DNA of 64,000 bases from positions 1-64,000 of the forward strand of contig LQPB01000076.1 in assembly GCA_002102225.1 (NCBI GenBank). Reading direction: 5' to 3'. A model generated the notes under the pieces. It searched no databases. It was given only the letters and a program-made list of their open reading frames with translations, and was not told where the DNA came from. Positions 1 to 7,826 of this stretch are shown here, piece after piece. Position 1 is the stretch's first letter, and the number at the start of each line of letters is the position of its first letter. A program made the translations under genes and the position numbers. Source of the DNA: Mycobacterium interjectum (GTDB taxonomy: Bacteria > Actinomycetota > Actinomycetes > Mycobacteriales > Mycobacteriaceae).

Positions 1-512
1 CGCTGGCTGGGCCGCCGCTCCGCCGTGCCGGCCGGCCGGAAGCGGCGGCCCAGCCAGCGCTTGATGCGGGTGGCGGGGAGCGGCAACTCGTCGACGACCC
101 GGCGCGGCGGGTGCGCGAAGACGGTGACGGCAGCGGCCGATGCGGTCAGCCGCGGCAGGTAGTGGCCGGCGGTGGCGTCGGCGCCGACGACCGCGACGCG
201 CTTACCTGCCGGGTCGAAGCCGGGCGGCCACTGCGCCGCGTGGAACCATTCGCCGAGGAAGCCGTCGCGCCCCGGGAGGTCGGGCAGCCAGGGGACCTGC
301 ACCGGTCGGTAGGCGGCGATGACGACGCCGGCCCGCGTCGTCTCGCCATCGACCGTCGTGAGCAGCCATGCGTCGGCGCCGTCGTCGAATCGCGCGCCGC
401 GGACCTCGCAGTCGAGCGGTACGACGTCGGTGACGCCCGCCGCCCGCAGCGCCCCGCACGCGGCGCGGCCGCCGTCGCCCGCGCCGAGGACGACGACCGG
501 CGGCCGGGTCAC
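1..512 (-). CDS. Flavin-dependent monooxygenase-like protein, 3' part missing (window edge)
   Basis: Reading the minus strand from GTG at 512, about 170 codons stay open to the window edge, so the C-terminus is not visible. The N-terminus has a dinucleotide-binding strand-loop-helix with VVVLGAGDGG; a second Rossmann-type segment, VAVVGADATAG, lies about 110 residues later, where FAD-containing Baeyer-Villiger-like monooxygenases bind NADPH. Both glycine-rich loops are somewhat degenerate, so activity is not certain. The GTG start overlaps the stop of the upstream diiron gene (GTGA), which argues for translational coupling and a shared function. By position it corresponds to what I recall as M. 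tuberculosis Rv0943c, annotated as a monooxygenase. Substrate unknown. Confidence 0.7.
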   Translation of the reverse strand, partial: MTRPPVVVLGAGDGGRAACGALRAAGVTDVVPLDCEVRGARFDDGADAWLLTTVDGETTRAGVVIAAYRPVQVPWLPDLPGRDGFLGEWFHAAQWPPGFDPAGKRVAVVGADATAGHYLPRLTASAAAVTVFAHPPRRVVDELPLPATRIKRWLGRRFRPAGTAERRPSQ

Positions 513-1414
513 AGGAACCTGCTGCGCTTCCAGCCGCGGCGCGCGATGGGGCCCAGCAGGCCCACCTCGGTCAGGAACGCCGCCAGTGGAGCGAAGCCGG
601 CAACCTGAATCTCGCGGCGGTGCGGGCTGGTGCGGGCGATCCGTCGGGCCCGCTTCGCGTCCAGACCCACCCGGGCGTAGGGGATCGGATTGCTGAACAG
701 GTAGTTGAAGAAGTAGCCGCCCAGGCCGTTGATGTTGGCCATGAACCATCGGTTGAGCCGGGGCATCTCGGTGACGCGTTTGCGGGCGCCGTCCCGGGCG
801 AACTGAATATGGCGCGCCTCTTCGGTGACGTGAATCCGCATGAGGCGCTGGATGATCGGCTGCAATTCCGGGTCATCCATCATCTGGCGCTGCAGCGAGT
901 CGAAGATCTCCTCGCCGATGAGCGCGGCCATCCACAGCATCGAGCCGCGCTGGAACGCCAGGGGCAGGGCGTTGATGATCCATCGGTGGAAAAGCCGCGG
1001 GCGCACCGGCTTGGCGCCGATGCGCTCGATCGCCTTGCCGAACATGACCATGTGGCGGGTCTCGTCGCCCAGCTCGGTCAGCTTGTAATGCGTCGAGGAG
1101 CTGGTGGGGTCCTCGTGCAGGATGGTCCGCAACAAGGATTGGTTGAGCATGTTCTCGAACCAGATTCCCGCCGACAGCGTGTTGACCAGTTCCTGGCGCG
1201 ACAGATCGATCTGTTGCTCGCGGGTCATCTCGTCCCACATCGGCGTGTCGTACAACGACACCAGCCGCGGCGGCAGATAGAACTTGTCCGGATCCAGCGG
1301 CGCGTCCCAATCGATGTCGACGACGGGCTCGTAGGACTTCTTGACCGAGCCTTTCAGCAAGCGGTCCGAGAACTCCTCACGACTCGGGCCACTTGGCTTC
1401 ACCACCGTGGTCAT
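509..1414 (-). CDS. AurF-like diiron oxygenase / ferritin-like metalloprotein
   Basis: 301 residues, mostly helical. Two carboxylate/histidine motifs typical of ferritin-like diiron centres are visible, ETRHMVMF near residue 117 and EEARHIQFAR near residue 198, matching the AurF (p-aminobenzoate N-oxygenase) family often annotated as metal-dependent hydrolase in mycobacteria. The family uses two irons and dioxygen to oxidise small substrates; the substrate here is unknown. The stop overlaps the start of the downstream flavin monooxygenase, so the two likely form an oxidative operon. The ATG at 1414 follows a spacer carrying an inverted repeat at 1449-1468 that could be the operator. Family call is firm, function is not. 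Confidence 0.85.
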   Translation of the reverse strand: MTTVVKPSGPSREEFSDRLLKGSVKKSYEPVVDIDWDAPLDPDKFYLPPRLVSLYDTPMWDEMTREQQIDLSRQELVNTLSAGIWFENMLNQSLLRTILHEDPTSSSTHYKLTELGDETRHMVMFGKAIERIGAKPVRPRLFHRWIINALPLAFQRGSMLWMAALIGEEIFDSLQRQMMDDPELQPIIQRLMRIHVTEEARHIQFARDGARKRVTEMPRLNRWFMANINGLGGYFFNYLFSNPIPYARVGLDAKRARRIARTSPHRREIQVAGFAPLAAFLTEVGLLGPIARRGWKRSRFL

Positions 1415-1448
1415 GGCGCTGGCGTCCCTTCATTGGGTGCTTCAGACG

Positions 1449-1468
1449 GTACCCATGGTACTGGGTAC
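1449..1468. promoter_or_regulatory. Inverted repeat, probable operator of the AurF-like gene
   Basis: Perfect 7-bp arms GTACCCA and TGGGTAC are separated by 6 bases. The left part also reads as GTACC-CAT-GGTAC, so GGTAC half-sites occur three times. It lies between the divergent AurF-like gene (start 1414) and cobF (start 1536), where a TetR-type repressor would sit. No regulator gene is adjacent, so the binding protein is unknown. Confidence 0.5.
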
Positions 1469-1535
1469 TTGGGGTCCCGGCTAGGCCCTCGAGGTCTCGA
1501 TTCGGCACTCTGATTTAACCAATAAGGAGGGTTTC

Positions 1536-2279
1536 TTGGGTCGGCATATTCACGTGATCGGCATCGGGGCAGGCGATCCCGACTACGTGACGGTCCAGGC
1601 GATCGAGGCCCTGAATGACACCCGGGTCTTCTTTGCGATGGACAAGGGGGAGGCGAAAAGCGACCTGGTGGCCCTGCGGCGAGAGATCTGCGCGCGGTTC
1701 ATCCGGGAGCCCGGGTACCGCTTCGTGGAATTGCCGGACCCGAAACGCTCGACCGGGCCCGACTACCGCGAGGCCGTCTCCGACTGGCACGCCGCGCGGG
1801 CGCGGGTGTGGGCGGCGGCCATCGCCGCCGAGCTCGGCCCCGACGGCGTGGGTGCCTTCCTGGCCTGGGGCGACCCGTCGCTCTACGACAGCACCCTGCG
1901 GATCCTGGATGCCGTCGCGGCCCAGGTCGAGTTCACCTTCGACGTCATTCCCGGCATCACCGCGGTGCAGGCGCTGACGGCCCGGCACCGCATCCCGCTC
2001 AACGAGGTGGGCGAGCCGGTCCTGATCACCACGGGCAGGCGGCTGCGCGAGCATGGGCTGGCGGGCTCGGCGGTGGTGATGCTCGACGGTGACTGCTCGT
2101 TTCAGGCGTGCCCGCCCGACACGCAGATCTGGTGGGGTGCCTACCTGGGCACCGCCGACGAGCTGCTGGTGGCGGGCACCGTCGGCGGGGTCGGGTCGCG
2201 CATCGCGGCACTGCGGGCCGAGGCCCGCGCCCGGCACGGCTGGATCATGGACACCTATTTGCTCAGACCGGCAGACTGA
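1536..2279 (+). CDS. cobF: Precorrin-6A synthase (deacetylating) CobF
   Basis: 247 residues of the tetrapyrrole methylase fold. CobF uses SAM to methylate precorrin-5 at C-1 with loss of acetate in the aerobic cobalamin pathway. Visible are the N-terminal glycine-rich IGIGAGDP loop, the AFLAWGDPSLYDS motif near residue 110 and VIPGITAVQAL near residue 140, all typical of the family, and length is normal. I chose the TTG start at 1536 because AAGGAGG lies 5 bases upstream. From memory the M. tuberculosis complex lost cobF by a deletion at this position, whereas NTM and M. canettii retain it. The downstream glycosylase starts 5 bases after the stop. Confidence 0.93.
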   Translation: MGRHIHVIGIGAGDPDYVTVQAIEALNDTRVFFAMDKGEAKSDLVALRREICARFIREPGYRFVELPDPKRSTGPDYREAVSDWHAARARVWAAAIAAELGPDGVGAFLAWGDPSLYDSTLRILDAVAAQVEFTFDVIPGITAVQALTARHRIPLNEVGEPVLITTGRRLREHGLAGSAVVMLDGDCSFQACPPDTQIWWGAYLGTADELLVAGTVGGVGSRIAALRAEARARHGWIMDTYLLRPAD

Positions 2280-2284
2280 AGAGC

Positions 2285-3148
2285 GTGCCCGAACTGCCCG
2301 AGATCGAAGCGCTGGTCGACCATCTGCGGCGCCACGCCGTCGGCTCGACGATCGGGCGCGTCGACGTCGGCGCGCTGTCGGTGCTCAAGACCTTCGACCC
2401 GCCGACGACCGCACTGCACGGCCAGCCCGTGACGGGCGCCCAGCGCTGGGGCAAGTATCTGGGGTTGCAGGCCGGGCAGCTCTTCTTGATCGCCCACCTG
2501 TCGCGGGCGGGGTGGCTGCGCTGGTCCGACAAGCTGGCCGCGGCGCCGCTGCGTCCCGGCAAGGGGCCGATCGCGCTGCGCGTGCACCTGGGCACCCCCG
2601 GCGAGGCCCCCGGCTTCGACCTCACCGAGGCGGGCACCCAGAAGCGGCTGGCGGTGTGGCTCGTCGACGACCCGCAGCTGGTGCCCGGCATCGCGGCCCT
2701 CGGCCCCGACGCGCTGGAGCTCGGCCCCGACGACCTGGCCCGGGTGCTGGCCGGTAACACGGGCCGGATCAAGACCGTCATCACCGACCAGAAGGTGATC
2801 GCCGGCATCGGCAACGCCTACAGCGACGAAATCCTGCACGTCGCAAAGGTCTCGCCGTTCGCGACCGCGGGCAAGCTGTCCGACGGACAGCTCGCCGCCC
2901 TGCACGACGCGATGATCTCGGTGCTGACCGACGCGGTGAGCCGCTCCGTCGGCCAGGGCGCCGCGATGCTCAAGGGGGAGAAGCGCTCCGGATTACGGGT
3001 TCATGCCCGCACCGGCCTGCCCTGCCCGGTGTGCGGGGACACCGTGCGGGAAGTGTCGTTCGCGGACAAGTCATTTCAGTATTGCCCGACGTGCCAGACC
3101 GGTGGCAAGGTGCTGGCCGACCGGCGCTTGTCGCGGCTACTCAAGTAG
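2285..3148 (+). CDS. Formamidopyrimidine-DNA glycosylase / endonuclease VIII-like base-excision enzyme
   Basis: 287 residues with the GTG start at 2285 chosen because it puts the catalytic Pro directly after the initiator, giving the required PELPEIE N-terminus: Pro is the Schiff-base nucleophile and the next Glu is catalytic. A GKYLG segment near residue 56 fits the conserved Lys of the family. The C-terminus has a complete zinc finger, Cys-x2-Cys near residue 247 and Cys-x2-Cys near 268, ending GGKVLADRR. All key elements are intact, so this should excise oxidised bases. In M. tuberculosis the homologous Rv0944 is, as I recall, much shorter (about 158 residues), probably through the same deletion that removed cobF. 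Co-transcribed with cobF. Confidence 0.88.
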   Translation: MPELPEIEALVDHLRRHAVGSTIGRVDVGALSVLKTFDPPTTALHGQPVTGAQRWGKYLGLQAGQLFLIAHLSRAGWLRWSDKLAAAPLRPGKGPIALRVHLGTPGEAPGFDLTEAGTQKRLAVWLVDDPQLVPGIAALGPDALELGPDDLARVLAGNTGRIKTVITDQKVIAGIGNAYSDEILHVAKVSPFATAGKLSDGQLAALHDAMISVLTDAVSRSVGQGAAMLKGEKRSGLRVHARTGLPCPVCGDTVREVSFADKSFQYCPTCQTGGKVLADRRLSRLLK

Positions 3149-3221
3149 CGGCCGAGCGTTGACTTGTTGTGCGGAAAACCCCCTGTCGAGCCCAACAACT
3201 CGACGTTGGGCGGGCACTAGC

Positions 3222-3227
3222 TATGCT
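3222..3227 (+). promoter_or_regulatory. Leaderless -10 element of the SDR gene
   Basis: TATGCT is followed by 6 bases and then GTG at 3234, the spacing expected when transcription starts at the first base of the coding sequence. Confidence 0.55.
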
Positions 3228-3233
3228 GCCGGG

Positions 3234-3983
3234 GTGACTCGTCAGAAGATTCTCATCACGGGCGCCAGTTCCGGCCTGGGCGCCGGCATGGCGCGATCCT
3301 TCGCCGCCAAGGGCCGCGACCTGGGGTTGTGCGCCCGTCGCACCGAGCGCCTCGATGAGCTGAAAGCCGAACTGACGCAACGGTATCCCGGCATCAAAGT
3401 CGCCGTGGCCGCGTTGGACGTCAACGACCACGAGCAGGTGCCGAAGGTCTTCGCCGAGCTCAGCGACGAACTGGGCGGCATCGACCGCGTCGTCGTCAAC
3501 GCCGGGATCGGAAAGGGCGCCAAGCTCGGGTCCGGCAAGCTCTGGGCGAACAAGGCGACCATCGAGACCAACCTGGTGGCCGCGCTCGTGCAGATCGAAG
3601 CGGCGCTGGAGATGTTCGCCAAAAGCGGTTCGGGCCACCTGGTGCTCATTTCGTCGGTGCTCGGTAACAAGGGTGTGCCGGGCGTCAAGGCGGCCTACGG
3701 CGCGAGCAAGGCCGGGTTGACCTCCTTGGGCGAATCGCTGCGCGCCGAATACCCCAGCGGCCCGATCAAGGTTTCGGTGATCGAGCCGGGCTACATCGAG
3801 TCGGAGATGACGGCCAAATCCTCCAGCACAATGTTGATGGTGGACAACGAAACCGGCGTCAAGGCGCTCGTTGCCGCCATCGAGCGCGAGCCGGGCCGGG
3901 CGGTGGTGCCCTGGTGGCCGTGGGCGCCACTGGTGCAGCTGTTGCGGGTCCTGCCGCCCCGGCTGACGAAGCTTTTCGCCTAG
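3234..3983 (+). CDS. Short-chain dehydrogenase/reductase (SDR) family oxidoreductase
   Basis: 249 residues, classical SDR length. The cofactor motif TGASSGLG is near residue 9, NAG near residue 87, catalytic Ser in LISSVLG near residue 136 and the YGASK pair near residue 153. An Arg pair in LCARRTERL after strand 2 suggests NADP(H) preference. Expected to reduce or oxidise a carbonyl/alcohol; substrate unknown. The start is GTG at 3234, supported by the leaderless -10 just upstream; longer in-frame extensions run back into the glycosylase gene. Corresponds by order to Rv0945. It converges on the DUF2236 gene across a long inverted repeat. Confidence 0.88.
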   Translation: MTRQKILITGASSGLGAGMARSFAAKGRDLGLCARRTERLDELKAELTQRYPGIKVAVAALDVNDHEQVPKVFAELSDELGGIDRVVVNAGIGKGAKLGSGKLWANKATIETNLVAALVQIEAALEMFAKSGSGHLVLISSVLGNKGVPGVKAAYGASKAGLTSLGESLRAEYPSGPIKVSVIEPGYIESEMTAKSSSTMLMVDNETGVKALVAAIEREPGRAVVPWWPWAPLVQLLRVLPPRLTKLFA

Positions 3984-3995
3984 CTGATCACTCGA

Positions 3996-4061
3996 GCCGC
4001 GAGCGTGCGTGTTTGCACGCGACACGCCGCGCGAGCGCGTACAACTGCGCACGCTCGCGGC
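3996..4061. terminator. Long inverted repeat between convergent genes, REP-like bidirectional terminator
   Basis: Arms GCCGCGAGCGTGCG (3996-4009) and its exact complement (4048-4061) give a perfect 14-bp stem around a 38-base centre that is itself GC-rich and partly self-complementary. It fills the gap between two convergent genes, so it could terminate both. The motif resembles a palindrome I recall as recurring between mycobacterial genes. Confidence 0.55.
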
Positions 4062-4069
4062 GAGGGGGC

Positions 4070-5389
4070 TTAGTGGGGGACCGGTGTGTAATGCGCTGCG
4101 TCGGTGGTGAATTCGGGTTTGCCATAGGTCGCCAGCCGCAGCTTCAGCAGCGCGATGACATATGCGTCGGTGACCTCCCGAAGCACCGGGATGCGGCTCG
4201 CGTGGCTCACGGCGGTGAAGCGCCCGATGATGAAGGGCGCGGTGAGGGCCACCCGCAGCAGGTCCGTCGACCCGAGTGAGACCCCCATGGCCTCCGCAAT
4301 GTCGCGGTCACCCCCGCAGAACGTGCGGACGAAAGTCAGCTTGCTGAAGCTCTTTTCGACCGCCTCGGCGCACCGGTCGAACAGGGTGGTGTCGGGGCGC
4401 AGATAGGCCGCCATCGTGCCGCGGACGAGTTCGGCACAGATGCTGTCGAACCCGTGGCGCAGCAGCGCCGAGCGCGCGTGCATGACATGGATGATGTCGG
4501 CGGGTTCGGCGGGCAGCAGTTCCTCGGGCAGGCCGAGCAGAAAGCAGCGATACCTGGCGAATTCGATGACGGCCCGCTCTTCTTTGGTGAATTCCGTCCG
4601 CCCCTCCTTGCGCGCCTTGCGGGCCAACAGGTACTGGCCGATCATTCCCGCGGGCATCTGGTCGACCTGCGGCACCGGCATGCCGTAGACGGCCGTGTCC
4701 CATTTGTCCGATTTCTTCAACGCGTTGTAGCGGACCATCGAGTGCATCAGCCGGACCATCGCGGCGGCCTCGAAGCCGGGGCCGTACCGGTCCAGCGCCC
4801 CGGGCAGCGTCGTGACGGCGAAGAAGCTGGCCGTCTCGTTGACCCGCCGGGCGGCCCGCTTGCCCGAGAGCGCGCCCGTCAGGGCCATCGGCAGCGCCGC
4901 GTAGGTGTTCGTGAAGGTCGCGATGAAGGCGCCCCGCGTGATGAAGGGGGCCAGCAGCGCCGCGGGAATGCGCTCTTGGCGAGCGCCCTCGCGCACCAGG
5001 TCGAAGTCGATCCACTCCGGGGTGGCCTCCATGGCCGCGATGAACGCGACGAGTTCGGGGGGCGCCTCGGGCACGGCCTCGATTCCGTGCCGGCACGCCC
5101 TGGTGAGCATGTCGATCAACTGCGTGACGCTGTGTGTGGCCATCAGCGCCGCGTAGGGATCGGCGACGACGTCGCCGAGCAGGGTGGCCGTGCTGATCAA
5201 TTCGAGCACGCGGTCGTCTTCCAGGATCGGCGCGCGGTCGGCGACCCAGGTCGGCAGCGCGGAGTCGACGTCCGCCTCGGTGGCCAGGCGGACCGGCGCC
5301 CGGTCGAAGTCGAAGTCCCCGTAGAGAGCGGGCTGCAAGTCGCGCTGGCTCCGGACACGTTGCTCGAGCTCGGGGTAGTACGTGGCCAT
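4070..5389 (-). CDS. DUF2236 (MpaB/latex-clearing-protein-like) oxygenase family protein
   Basis: 439 residues. The protein matches the DUF2236 'oxygenase MpaB family', heme-dependent proteins related to latex clearing protein. Visible family features are the RRVNETASFF segment near residue 180, the helix VRLMHSMVRYNAL near residue 212 carrying a candidate heme-ligand His, and a C-terminal helical bundle. Probable role is oxidative attack on a hydrophobic substrate; the substrate is unknown. ATG at 5389 is preceded by GGAAGG at 6-11 bases. It is transcribed divergently from a TetR regulator across a nested palindrome, which strongly suggests repression by that TetR. I do not recall this pair at this position in M. 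tuberculosis, so it is probably accessory. Confidence 0.82.
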   Translation of the reverse strand: MATYYPELEQRVRSQRDLQPALYGDFDFDRAPVRLATEADVDSALPTWVADRAPILEDDRVLELISTATLLGDVVADPYAALMATHSVTQLIDMLTRACRHGIEAVPEAPPELVAFIAAMEATPEWIDFDLVREGARQERIPAALLAPFITRGAFIATFTNTYAALPMALTGALSGKRAARRVNETASFFAVTTLPGALDRYGPGFEAAAMVRLMHSMVRYNALKKSDKWDTAVYGMPVPQVDQMPAGMIGQYLLARKARKEGRTEFTKEERAVIEFARYRCFLLGLPEELLPAEPADIIHVMHARSALLRHGFDSICAELVRGTMAAYLRPDTTLFDRCAEAVEKSFSKLTFVRTFCGGDRDIAEAMGVSLGSTDLLRVALTAPFIIGRFTAVSHASRIPVLREVTDAYVIALLKLRLATYGKPEFTTDAAHYTPVPH

Positions 5390-5402
5390 AGCTGCCTTCC
5401 GC

Positions 5403-5443
5403 TAACTAACAGTTCGTGAGTAATACTCACAAGGTGTTAGTTA
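5403..5443. promoter_or_regulatory. Nested double palindrome, probable TetR operator
   Basis: A 15-bp palindrome, GTGAGTA-A-TACTCAC (5416-5430), is flanked symmetrically by a second pair of perfect arms, TAACTAACA (5403-5411) and TGTTAGTTA (5435-5443), each separated from it by exactly 4 bases. All 41 bp share one centre of symmetry at 5423. It fills the spacer between the divergent DUF2236 and TetR genes and its right arm overlaps the TetR gene -10, fitting autorepression and repression of the partner gene. Confidence 0.75.
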
Positions 5444-5447
5444 TGCT
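5442..5447 (+). promoter_or_regulatory. Leaderless -10 element of the TetR gene
   Basis: TATGCT, then 7 bases, then GTG at 5455. It overlaps the outer arm of the palindrome, so repressor binding would block it. Confidence 0.6.
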
Positions 5448-5454
5448 GTCAAGC

Positions 5455-6075
5455 GTGACCACGTCATTGCCGTCGATGTCGTCGCGCGCCAAGCGCCGCA
5501 TGACCGCCGAGGGCCGGCGCGAGCAGATCCTCGACGTGACGCACGCGATCGTCGACGCCGACGGGTTCCACGCGGCAACACCGAACCGCATCGCGGAGCA
5601 GGCCGGCATCAATCGCTCCCTGATCTATCAGAAGTTCGGCGACTTGGCGGGGCTGTTCGTCGAACTGATCGACCGGGAGGCGGCCCGGGCGGGTGCGCAA
5701 TTCGCCGAAGCGATCTCGGGATTGGATGCCGCCGCGGAAGATCAGTCGCTGGTGCTCGCCTTCGACGGGGTGCTGGCCGCCGTCGACGCCCACCCGGCGA
5801 CGTGGCGGTTGTTTTTGTTCCCGCCGCAGGGCGCTCCGCCGGAGCTGTATGCGCGGCTGGCCCAGTCCGAGGCGGCCGTCATCGACTTCTTCGTCCGGGA
5901 GCTGCTGCGCACCAATCACCGGCTGCACGATCCCGAATACACGGCTCGAGTCCTGCACGCCGCCGGTCGCGAGTTGCTGCGGCTGCACCTCAGCGATCCG
6001 CAGGCTGCGACCGTGGAGCGCCTGCGCACGTTTGTGCGGCGATTCGGCTCCGAACTCGTGGTCCCGACCGGTTGA
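5455..6075 (+). CDS. TetR family transcriptional regulator
   Basis: 206 residues. The N-terminal TetR_N domain is clear: after a basic stretch (SSRAKRRMTAEGRREQ) comes the helix-turn-helix with ATPNRIAEQAGINRSLIYQKFG at about residues 40-62 of the protein. The C-terminal ligand-binding domain is helical and unclassified. The reading frame could be extended upstream to a GTG at 5416, but that codon lies inside the operator palindrome; GTG at 5455 is preferred because a -10 hexamer sits 7 bases before it. Likely represses itself and the divergent DUF2236 oxygenase, releasing on binding a hydrophobic inducer. It converges on pgi with a 21-base gap. Confidence 0.85.
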   Translation: MTTSLPSMSSRAKRRMTAEGRREQILDVTHAIVDADGFHAATPNRIAEQAGINRSLIYQKFGDLAGLFVELIDREAARAGAQFAEAISGLDAAAEDQSLVLAFDGVLAAVDAHPATWRLFLFPPQGAPPELYARLAQSEAAVIDFFVRELLRTNHRLHDPEYTARVLHAAGRELLRLHLSDPQAATVERLRTFVRRFGSELVVPTG

Positions 6076-6096
6076 GAGCGCGCGCACCGTGAAACG

Positions 6097-7761
6097 TCAG
6101 CTGGTGCGCCCTCTTTCGGTGCGGTAGCGACGCACCAGCGCGTCGGTCGAGCTGTCCGACTGCGGCGCGGGCGAGGAGTCCGCGGTGATCACCGGCAGCA
6201 GCGCCTTGGCCTGCGTTTTGCCCAGTTCCACACCCCACTGGTCGAAGGAGTCGATGCCCCAGATCACGCCCTCGGTGAAGACCTGGTGCTCGTAGAGCGC
6301 GATCAGCTGGCCCAGCACCGACGGCGTGAGCCGGTCGGCCAGGATCGAGGTGGACGGGCGGTTGCCCGGCATCACCTTGTGCGGTACGACCTGGGCGGGC
6401 GTGCCCTCGGCGGCGATCTCCTCGGCCGTCTTACCGAACGCCAGCACCTGCGTCTGGGCGAAGAAGTTGCTCATCAGCAGGTCGTGCATGCTGCCGGTGC
6501 CGTCGGCGGTGGCGAGGTCGTCGAGGGGTTGGCTGAAGCCGATGAAATCGGCCGGCACCAGCCGGGTGCCCTGATGCAGCAGTTGGTAGAAGGCGTGCTG
6601 GCCGTTGGTTCCCGGTTCGCCCCAAAAGATTTCGCCCGTGTCGGTGGTGACCGGCGTGCCGTCGGCGCGCGCCGACTTGCCGTTGGATTCCATGGTCAGC
6701 TGTTGCAGGTACGCGGCAAAGCGCGACAGGTCGTTCGAATACGGAAGCACCGCGCGCGATTGCACCCCCATGAAGTTGGAGTACCACAGCCCGATCAGGC
6801 CGAGCAGGACGGGCGCGTTGGATTCCAGCGGGGCCGTCTTGAAATGCCGGTCAACGATGTGGAATCCGGACAGGAAGTCGGCGAAGGCTTCCTTGCCGAT
6901 GGCGGCCATCACCGACAGGCCGATCGCCGAATCGACCGAGTAACGCCCGCCGACCCAATCCCAGAACCCGAACATGTTGTCGGTGTTGATGCCGAAGTCG
7001 TCGACCAGGCGTTTGTTGGTGGAAACGGCCACGAAATGCTTGGCCACCGCGGAGTCCCCGAGCGCGTCGGTCAGCCAGCGGCGCGCGGCGGTCGCGTTAG
7101 TCAGCGTCTCCAGCGTGGAGAAGGTCTTCGACGCGACGATGAAAAGCGTTGTGGCCGGGTCCAAGCCGGCCAGCTTGGCGATCAGGTCGGCGGGGTCGAC
7201 GTTGGAGACGAAGCGCGCCGAGATTCCCGCGTCGGCGTAGTGGCGCAGCGCCTGGTACACCATCACCGGTCCGAGATCCGAACCCCCGATGCCGATGTTG
7301 ACCACCGTGCTGATTCTTTCCCCGGTGGCCCCGACCCATTCACCGCTGCGCAACCGGTCGGTGAACTCGCCCATCGCGTCCAGCACGGCGTGCACGTCCT
7401 CGACGACGTTCTGGCCGTCGACGGTCAGCTCGGAGTCCCGGGGCAGCCGCAGCGCGGTGTGCAACACGGCGCGGTCCTCGGAGGTGTTGATGTGCACGCC
7501 GGCGAACATCTGGTCGCGCCGCTCTTCGAGATTAGCCGTGCGCGCCAAGTCGACCAGCAGCCGCAGCGTCTCTCGGGTGACGCGGTGTTTGCTGTAGTCG
7601 ATGTAGAGGTCGCCGACCGTTACGGTCAGCTCGCGGCCGCGATCGGGATCGTCGTCGAAGAACTTGCGTAGATGGGTCTCGCCGATTTGTTCGTGATGAC
7701 TGCGCAGGGCGTCCCACGCCGGGGTGGCGGTGATGTCGGGGATGGTGTGCACGGATGTCAT
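6097..7761 (-). CDS. pgi: Glucose-6-phosphate isomerase
   Basis: 554 residues, the normal length of the bacterial enzyme. It interconverts glucose-6-phosphate and fructose-6-phosphate in glycolysis/gluconeogenesis. The sugar-phosphate loop [10 protein letters not shown] is near residue 158, [11 protein letters not shown] near 270, a catalytic Glu in ESNGKS near 358, His in LLHQGT near 390 and the C-terminal catalytic Lys in VELGKTQAK near 517. The ATG at 7761 has GAGGAGGAG upstream and overlaps, as ATGA, the stop of an 18-codon leaderless ORF (7758-7814), so translation may be coupled to it. Corresponds to Rv0946c. Confidence 0.97.
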   Translation of the reverse strand: MTSVHTIPDITATPAWDALRSHHEQIGETHLRKFFDDDPDRGRELTVTVGDLYIDYSKHRVTRETLRLLVDLARTANLEERRDQMFAGVHINTSEDRAVLHTALRLPRDSELTVDGQNVVEDVHAVLDAMGEFTDRLRSGEWVGATGERISTVVNIGIGGSDLGPVMVYQALRHYADAGISARFVSNVDPADLIAKLAGLDPATTLFIVASKTFSTLETLTNATAARRWLTDALGDSAVAKHFVAVSTNKRLVDDFGINTDNMFGFWDWVGGRYSVDSAIGLSVMAAIGKEAFADFLSGFHIVDRHFKTAPLESNAPVLLGLIGLWYSNFMGVQSRAVLPYSNDLSRFAAYLQQLTMESNGKSARADGTPVTTDTGEIFWGEPGTNGQHAFYQLLHQGTRLVPADFIGFSQPLDDLATADGTGSMHDLLMSNFFAQTQVLAFGKTAEEIAAEGTPAQVVPHKVMPGNRPSTSILADRLTPSVLGQLIALYEHQVFTEGVIWGIDSFDQWGVELGKTQAKALLPVITADSSPAPQSDSSTDALVRRYRTERGRTS

Positions 7762-7814
7762 GGGCGCCGCTCCTCCTCATCGCAAAGCTCTGCATCGTCG
7801 TCGACGCGGGTCAT
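7758..7814 (-). CDS. Leaderless small ORF upstream of and overlapping pgi (18 codons)
   Basis: ATG at 7814 opens 18 codons, [18 protein letters not shown], ending in a TGA that overlaps the pgi ATG (ATGA, 7758-7761). A -10 hexamer TAGGGT lies 6 bases before the ATG, as in leaderless mycobacterial genes. The purine-rich codons for Glu-Glu-Glu (GAGGAGGAG) double as the ribosome-binding site of pgi, so ribosomes finishing this ORF would be delivered to pgi. The peptide is very acidic in its centre and matches no family I know. Translation is inferred from architecture only; it may act as a translational relay rather than a functional peptide. Confidence 0.5.
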   Translation of the reverse strand: MTRVDDDAELCDEEERRP

Positions 7815-7820
7815 GATTCG

Positions 7821-7826
7821 ACCCTA
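7821..7826 (-). promoter_or_regulatory. Leaderless -10 element upstream of the pgi small ORF
   Basis: Minus-strand TAGGGT, then 6 bases, then ATG at 7814. It directly abuts the first copy of the 49-bp direct repeat, so the region upstream of the promoter is repeat sequence. Confidence 0.5.

Noticed and set aside
5416-5454. Upstream GTG/ATG starts for the TetR gene
   Set aside because: They lie within or just after the operator palindrome and ahead of the likely transcription start; the GTG at 5455 fits the leaderless promoter.
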